Shown piece by piece: positions 60,149 through 64,000 of a stretch of 64,000 nucleotides of DNA. The translations under genes were made by a program, and so were the position numbers. How positions within the stretch are numbered: position 1 is the stretch's first letter; every line of letters begins with the position of its first letter. Location of the stretch: the NCBI GenBank assembly GCA_963842335.1, contig CAWJGF010000010.1, positions 372,001 through 436,000 of the forward strand. The letters run 5' to 3'. Source of the stretch: PALSA-600 sp963842335. GTDB taxonomy: Bacteria > Actinomycetota > Thermoleophilia > Gaiellales > Gaiellaceae. Below the pieces are notes generated by a model. It worked only from the letters and a program-made list of their open reading frames with translations. It did no database searches and was not told where the DNA came from.

Positions 60149-60448
60149 ATGGAAGGCGGCGGCGGTTTCGGATTCCCGTTCGGGGGTGACCCCGAGGATC
60201 TCCTGCGTGGCTTGCGCGAGTTCGCCGAGCAGCAGGCCGAGAACGTCCAGGAGGCGCAGCGAGAGCAGTTCGCGACGCTCACCCTCAATACGGCAGTCGA
60301 GCTGACTGCCGCGGCGCTCTCACAGATCGCGCTCGAGGGCGCGGCCGACGCTCAGGCAGCGGCCATGCGCGACGCCATGCGCGTGCTCTTCCCCGAGGCG
60401 GTGGCGCTCGTCAGCGCTGCCCGCCAGGGCTTCATGCGCGAGCACTAG
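60149..60448 (+). CDS. Small hypothetical protein with Gly-rich N-terminus
   Basis: The 99-residue protein begins MEGGGGFGFPFGGDPED and continues as amphipathic helices (EFAEQQAENVQEAQREQFA). It starts at ATG with TACCCT seven bases upstream, inside the end of the preceding gene. The function is unknown. Confidence 0.7.
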   Translation: MEGGGGFGFPFGGDPEDLLRGLREFAEQQAENVQEAQREQFATLTLNTAVELTAAALSQIALEGAADAQAAAMRDAMRVLFPEAVALVSAARQGFMREH

Positions 60449-60508
60449 CTCCCGCAGGGATCGTCCGAGCGTTCTGCCGTATCGGATTGGAATACCATCG
60501 CCCCGCCT

Positions 60509-61408
60509 GTGGCTCTCCTCGATCGCGCGATCGTCCGGCTGCTGCCGGCTGTCCCCAAGCCCGTCGTGCGGCGGCTCTCGTCCCGCTACATCGCCGGGCC
60601 ATCGCTCGATGACGCGATTCGCGTCGTCCAACGACTGAACGCGAAGGGCAAGCTCGCAACGGTCGACGTGCTCGGCGAGGAGATCAGCAGCGCCGACGAG
60701 GCACGTGCGATTGCCGGCCAGTATCACGACGCGCTTGCACAGATCAGCGAGGGCGGACTCGACGCAAACGTGTCGGTGAAGCTGACAGGCCTCGGGCTGG
60801 AGCTCGACGACGAGCTGTGTAGGGACAACCTCGAGGCGGTGGTGCGCGACGCCGCGGCACGCGACAGCTTCGTTCGGATCGACATGGAGGACTCGTCGAC
60901 GACTGACCGCACCCTCGACCTGTACCGCGAGCTTCGCGCGGGGGGTCACGAGAACACCGGCGTCGTTCTCCAGGCATATCTCCGCCGCACGATCAACGAC
61001 CTCGAGGGTCTCGCGAATGTCCGGCTTTGCAAAGGCATCTACGTCGAGCCGCCGGAGCTCGCCTACCGCGAGTTCGACGCCGTGCGTGAGAGCTACGTTC
61101 GCTGTCTGGAGCGCCTGGTCGCGCAGGGAAGCTACGTCGGCATCGCGACGCACGACGAGTACCTGATCGGCCAGGCGCTGCGGGTCCTCGGCGCGGCCGG
61201 CGTCGCCCGCGACCGGTATGAGTTCCAGATGCTGCTCGGGGTGCGACCCGACCGCGCCGACGAGCTCGTGACAGACGGCCACCGGCTCCGCGTCTATGTG
61301 CCGTACGGACAGCACTGGTACGAGTACTCGCTGCGGCGCCTGCAGGAGAATCCGAAGATCGCCGGCTACGTCGCCGCCGACACCACCGGCCGCCTGTTTC
61401 GCCGCTAG
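60509..61408 (+). CDS. Proline dehydrogenase
   Basis: The 299-residue TIM-barrel flavoenzyme has VSVKLTGLGLELDDELC, RIDMEDSSTTDRTLDLY, VVLQAYLRRT, VRLCKGIYVEP, GIATHDEYL and FQMLLGVR. These are the stretches that bind FAD and proline in monofunctional ProDH. It oxidises proline to pyrroline-5-carboxylate at the membrane. The start is GTG 60509 with TACCAT ten bases upstream. No P5C dehydrogenase is adjacent. Confidence 0.93.
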   Translation: MALLDRAIVRLLPAVPKPVVRRLSSRYIAGPSLDDAIRVVQRLNAKGKLATVDVLGEEISSADEARAIAGQYHDALAQISEGGLDANVSVKLTGLGLELDDELCRDNLEAVVRDAAARDSFVRIDMEDSSTTDRTLDLYRELRAGGHENTGVVLQAYLRRTINDLEGLANVRLCKGIYVEPPELAYREFDAVRESYVRCLERLVAQGSYVGIATHDEYLIGQALRVLGAAGVARDRYEFQMLLGVRPDRADELVTDGHRLRVYVPYGQHWYEYSLRRLQENPKIAGYVAADTTGRLFRR

Positions 61409-61526
61409 GGCGCCGCGGTTCAGCCGTCCGGCTCGTTCAGCCCGTCCCGACGAGCGCCGATCGACCACCCTGACAGCACGCCGGCGGGCTTTTCCTCACG
61501 GCCGGCTCGAGCATGTCCTCCGCCGC

Positions 61527-61659
61527 CGCGTCCGGTGCCAGGCACCGTTACGAGGATGTAACTCTTCGTCCACGCCGGGCGGAAAACCGAGCGGCAGAGC
61601 CATTCGGAACGAGACATGGCCGGTGCCAGGCACCGTTGCAGGAGTGTGACAATTTGCGC
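61527..61659. repeat. Two reversed copies of the 55-bp REP-like repeat
   Basis: On the minus strand the two copies read TAACGGTGCCTGGCACCGG-type cores at 61546-61534 and 61634-61622, 88 bp apart, preceded by TTGTCAC- or GTTACATCC-like stretches as in 31436-31624. The flanking gap 61409-61670 holds nothing else recognisable. Confidence 0.85.
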
Positions 61660-61670
61660 TCGCCTCGACG

Positions 61671-62387
61671 TTACGCGCGCAGGGAGAACCCGCCGTCCAC
61701 GACGATCGTCTGGCCGCGGATCATCGTCGCGTCCGGTGAGCAGAGGAACGCGACGGCCCCGGCGATGTCCTCCGTGCTGACGAGGCGGCCGACCGGATTG
61801 GCCGAGCCCGCGCGCAGCATCTCGTCGCGGTTCGGGAACGCCTCGAGCGCGTCGGTCTCGACAACTCCGCCCGAGACCGCGTTCACCCGGATCCTTGGAG
61901 CGAGCTCGACTGCGAGATAGCGCACGAGCGCCTCGAGTGCAGCCTTGGAGGTGCCGACGAGCGTGTAGTTGTCGAGCACCCGCTGCGCCCCGAGCGACGA
62001 GATCGCGACGATCGACGAGCCGTCCGGCATCTGCGGTCCCGCAGCCTGGGCAAGTTGCAACAGCGCGCGCGCATTCGTGTTGACCGTCCAGTCCCAATGC
62101 TTCGTCGAAGCCTCGAGCGCAGGGACGCTCACCCCGCTCGCGGCGTTGTGCACCAGCACGTCGAGCGGGCCGAGCGCCATGACCTCTTCGAGCACGCGAT
62201 CCGAGCCGACGTTGCCCCGGACGAGCGTGGCTTCCGCTCCCAGCGCACGCAGGTCTTCGGCTGTCTGCTCGGCGGCGCTGTCGCTGCGGAAGTAACCGAT
62301 GGCGACGCGTCTCGCGCCGTCGCGGGCGAACCGGAGTGCGATTGCGCGGCCGATGCCCCGCGAACCGCCCGTGATGAAGACGTTCAC
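61671..62387 (-). CDS. Short-chain dehydrogenase/reductase, FabL-like
   Basis: The 238-residue SDR has the cofactor motif TGGSRGIGRAIA, VHNAASG and the active-site Ser in IVAISSLGAQRVL. The catalytic pair is spaced as Tyr-x6-Lys (YTLVGTSK), which is the enoyl-ACP reductase pattern of FabI/FabL; FabG has Tyr-x3-Lys. It ends in TIVVDGGFSL. NADPH-dependent enoyl-ACP reduction is therefore likelier than ketoreduction. The GTG start overlaps the upstream gene by 4 nt. Confidence 0.88.
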   Translation of the reverse strand: MNVFITGGSRGIGRAIALRFARDGARRVAIGYFRSDSAAEQTAEDLRALGAEATLVRGNVGSDRVLEEVMALGPLDVLVHNAASGVSVPALEASTKHWDWTVNTNARALLQLAQAAGPQMPDGSSIVAISSLGAQRVLDNYTLVGTSKAALEALVRYLAVELAPRIRVNAVSGGVVETDALEAFPNRDEMLRAGSANPVGRLVSTEDIAGAVAFLCSPDATMIRGQTIVVDGGFSLRA

Positions 62388-62662
62388 GAGCGGTGCGGCA
62401 GCGGATCGTCCGCGCGCGCGGACGACGGAATCTCATCCCAGCCGATCCGAGCCGATGACTCGCGCGCGCCTTCGTCTGCCTTCGACGACGCATGACCGAG
62501 GCGTTCGAGCCGCTCCATCTGGGTGTCGGCGTACAGGCGAACCTCATTGCCCTCGGGCAGGTCGGCGACGAGCTCGCGCACGCGTGCTCGCAATTGGAAC
62601 GCGAAATGCGGGGTCGCCGGGCCGACGAGGGCGTCGACGTCGTCGCGGGTCGGCTCGCTCAT
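62384..62662 (-). CDS. Small hypothetical protein upstream of fabL-like gene
   Basis: The 92-residue protein has an N-terminal segment DDVDALVGPATPHFAFQLRARVRELVADLPEGNEVRLYADTQ and a low-complexity polar tail. It is translationally coupled to the reductase by a 4-nt overlap. ATG 62662 follows TACGCT at nine bases. The function is unknown. Confidence 0.75.
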   Translation of the reverse strand: MSEPTRDDVDALVGPATPHFAFQLRARVRELVADLPEGNEVRLYADTQMERLERLGHASSKADEGARESSARIGWDEIPSSARADDPLPHRS

Positions 62663-62719
62663 CGCGCCGCAAGCGTATCGCTAGATGGCGTCGCAAACGT
62701 GCCGCTACCCTCGGCGGCC

Positions 62720-63625
62720 GTGCGCCGAGTGAGCCCAGTCGATCTCATGCTCCTCGGGACGGTCCTTCTCTGGGCGCTCAACTTCACCGTCACGAAGTAT
62801 GTGCTCGAGCACGGGTTCCAGCCGCTCGCCTACGCGACGATCCGCTACTTCGCCGCAACCGCGCTCTTCTGGTGCTTCACCTACGCACGCGAGGGGTCGT
62901 TCCGCATCGGGATCTCCGACGCAGGCCTCGTGGCATTCGCGGCGACGATGATCTTCCTGAACCAGATCGGGTTCGTCTACTCGCTGCAGAAGACGTCCGC
63001 ATCGACCGTCGCGCTCATCCTCGGCACCACACCGATCTTCATCGGCATCTTCGCGACGGTCGCCGGCCTCGAGCGGCTCTCCCGCCGATTCTGGATCGCC
63101 GCGATCATCTCGTTCCTCGGCGTCGGCCTCGTTGCGTCGGGCAACGGCGGGTTCTCGGGGAAGATCTTCGGCGACGGTCTTGCGCTCATCACCGCGGCGA
63201 CGTGGGGCGCCTATTCTGTGGCGATCGCGCCGTTGATGCGCCGCTACTCGCCGTTTCGGATCAGCGCAGTGGTGCTGGCACTCGGCTGGGTGCCGATCGC
63301 CATCGTCGGCGCGGTCCAGACCTCCCACCAGGGATTCCACTTCGGCTGGGGCACCTGGGCCGGCTTCGGCTACGCGGTCATCGGCCCGCTGTTCCTGACG
63401 AACATCCTCTGGTTCACGGCGATCTCGCGCGTCGGGCCTGGGCGGGCTTCGCTCTTCGTGAACATGCAGCCCTTCTTTGCGGTCGTGTTCGCGGTGCTCA
63501 TCCTGGGTGAGCGCCTGAACGCCTGGGAGCTCGTCGGCGCGGTCGCGATCGGCATCGGGATCGTGATCGAGCGCCGGCGTCGTGTCGCGCCCGAGCCTGC
63601 GCCCGTGCTCGAAGCGCCTCGCTAG
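62720..63625 (+). CDS. EamA/DMT-superfamily transporter
   Basis: The 301-residue protein has ten predicted helices in two EamA repeats (VDLMLLGTVLLWALNFTVTKYVL and GDGLALITAATWGAYSVAIAPLM). It probably exports a metabolite or amino acid. GTG 62720 follows TACCCT at eight bases. The next transporter gene starts ten bases after its stop. Confidence 0.88.
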   Translation: MRRVSPVDLMLLGTVLLWALNFTVTKYVLEHGFQPLAYATIRYFAATALFWCFTYAREGSFRIGISDAGLVAFAATMIFLNQIGFVYSLQKTSASTVALILGTTPIFIGIFATVAGLERLSRRFWIAAIISFLGVGLVASGNGGFSGKIFGDGLALITAATWGAYSVAIAPLMRRYSPFRISAVVLALGWVPIAIVGAVQTSHQGFHFGWGTWAGFGYAVIGPLFLTNILWFTAISRVGPGRASLFVNMQPFFAVVFAVLILGERLNAWELVGAVAIGIGIVIERRRRVAPEPAPVLEAPR

Positions 63626-63634
63626 TCTCGAACG

Positions 63635-64000
63635 GTGAATCTGCGCGAGCGTCTGGCGCGGCAACCGCCCGGTTACAACCTGACGATCGGTCGGATCCTC
63701 GCGATCTACTCGGGGTTGATGGTGACGCTGCTGCTTGCAGCGCTCGACCAGACGATCGTCGCGACCGCCCTGCCGCGGATCGTCGGCGACCTCGGCGGGA
63801 TCACGCAGTACTCGTGGGTCTTCACCGCCTACATGCTCACTTCGACCGTGACGGTCCCGCTCTACGGAAAGCTCGGCGACGTCTACGGCCGCAAGAATCT
63901 CTTCCTCTTCGCGATCGTGGTGTTCCTGCTCGGCTCGGCGCTCTGCGGCTTGGCGACGACGATGACGCAGCTCGTGCTCTTTCGCGCGGTGCAGGGGGTG
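63635..64000 (+). CDS. MFS drug:proton antiporter, DHA2 family, 3' end outside window
   Basis: The visible 122 residues include LAALDQTIVATALPRIVGDLGG (the D1 motif of 14-helix DHA2 antiporters) and GKLGDVYGRKNLFLF (motif A). The gene continues beyond the window edge. GTG 63635 follows TAGTCT at six bases. A multidrug or metabolite exporter is likely. Confidence 0.9.
   Translation, partial: MNLRERLARQPPGYNLTIGRILAIYSGLMVTLLLAALDQTIVATALPRIVGDLGGITQYSWVFTAYMLTSTVTVPLYGKLGDVYGRKNLFLFAIVVFLLGSALCGLATTMTQLVLFRAVQGV

Overview
The window is a 64 kb piece of a high-GC bacterial chromosome. Gene content points to an actinobacterial lineage, and my best guess is a Thermoleophilia-like group. The evidence is LexA with a GAAC-N4-GTTC operator, RNase P RNA of class A, a SecG homologue, a topA-sigma factor pair, a B12-dependent acyl-CoA mutase and a complete selenocysteine-insertion set. 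No phage, insertion sequence, integron or CRISPR array is visible. The taxonomic call is inference, because no 16S rRNA or other decisive marker lies in the window.

Region 1-10.2 kb holds tRNA-Sec (anticodon UCA), selB and selA on the minus strand, with a 45-residue zinc-ribbon gene overlapping the end of selB. A cupredoxin, a membrane-anchored beta-rich protein, a VanW protein, a LOG-family hydrolase, a site-2 protease and a MoaD-MoaE fusion are interspersed or follow. Region 10.2-22 kb carries the acyl-CoA mutase large subunit, an orphan OppC/OppB permease pair, a glycosyltransferase, a receiver-only response regulator, secG, a glyoxalase-fold enzyme, tRNA-Leu(GAG), lexA with its SOS box, rnpB, a quinone-reductase-like protein, a NarL-type two-component pair and a histone-deacetylase-family enzyme whose 5' end is problematic. 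Region 22-31.3 kb has a large FtsX-like permease with a fused double ATPase, a stand-alone 5'-nuclease, PlsC, topA and an RpoD-type sigma factor.

Region 31.3-42.2 kb starts with a repeat-filled gap and a cyclic-nucleotide-domain/thioredoxin-reductase-like fusion. It then has a full peptide ABC transporter (OppC, lipoprotein OppA, OppB, OppD, OppF). Divergent from this is a four-gene translationally coupled operon: methyltransferase, GNAT, YkfC-like NlpC/P60 peptidase, beta-lactamase-fold hydrolase. Together they look like a system that imports and dismantles cell-wall peptides. Region 42.2-47.1 kb is a regulatory cluster with visibly lower GC in its centre: three LuxR-type proteins, an HD-GYP membrane phosphodiesterase, and between them a self-contained minus-strand mini-gene (promoter, 20-codon ORF, terminator). 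I consider that mini-gene the most novel item. Region 47.1-64 kb is metabolic: adenosine deaminase, rhodanese, M28 peptidase, an aminotransferase/glycosyltransferase/flippase-like operon, a phospholipase A2-like secreted protein, glycerate kinase, exonuclease VII, UbiE plus a coupled membrane protein, proline dehydrogenase, a FabL-type reductase and two transporters.

Two genome-wide patterns stand out. First, roughly 28 genes have a TANNNT hexamer ending 6-10 nt before the start codon and no Shine-Dalgarno sequence, so leaderless transcription appears to be the default here. I used this to choose many starts. Second, eight copies of 13-bp odd palindromes of the form GGNNNC-T-GNNNCC (three sequence types) occur in gaps between genes, some in pairs, and resemble REP-type elements.
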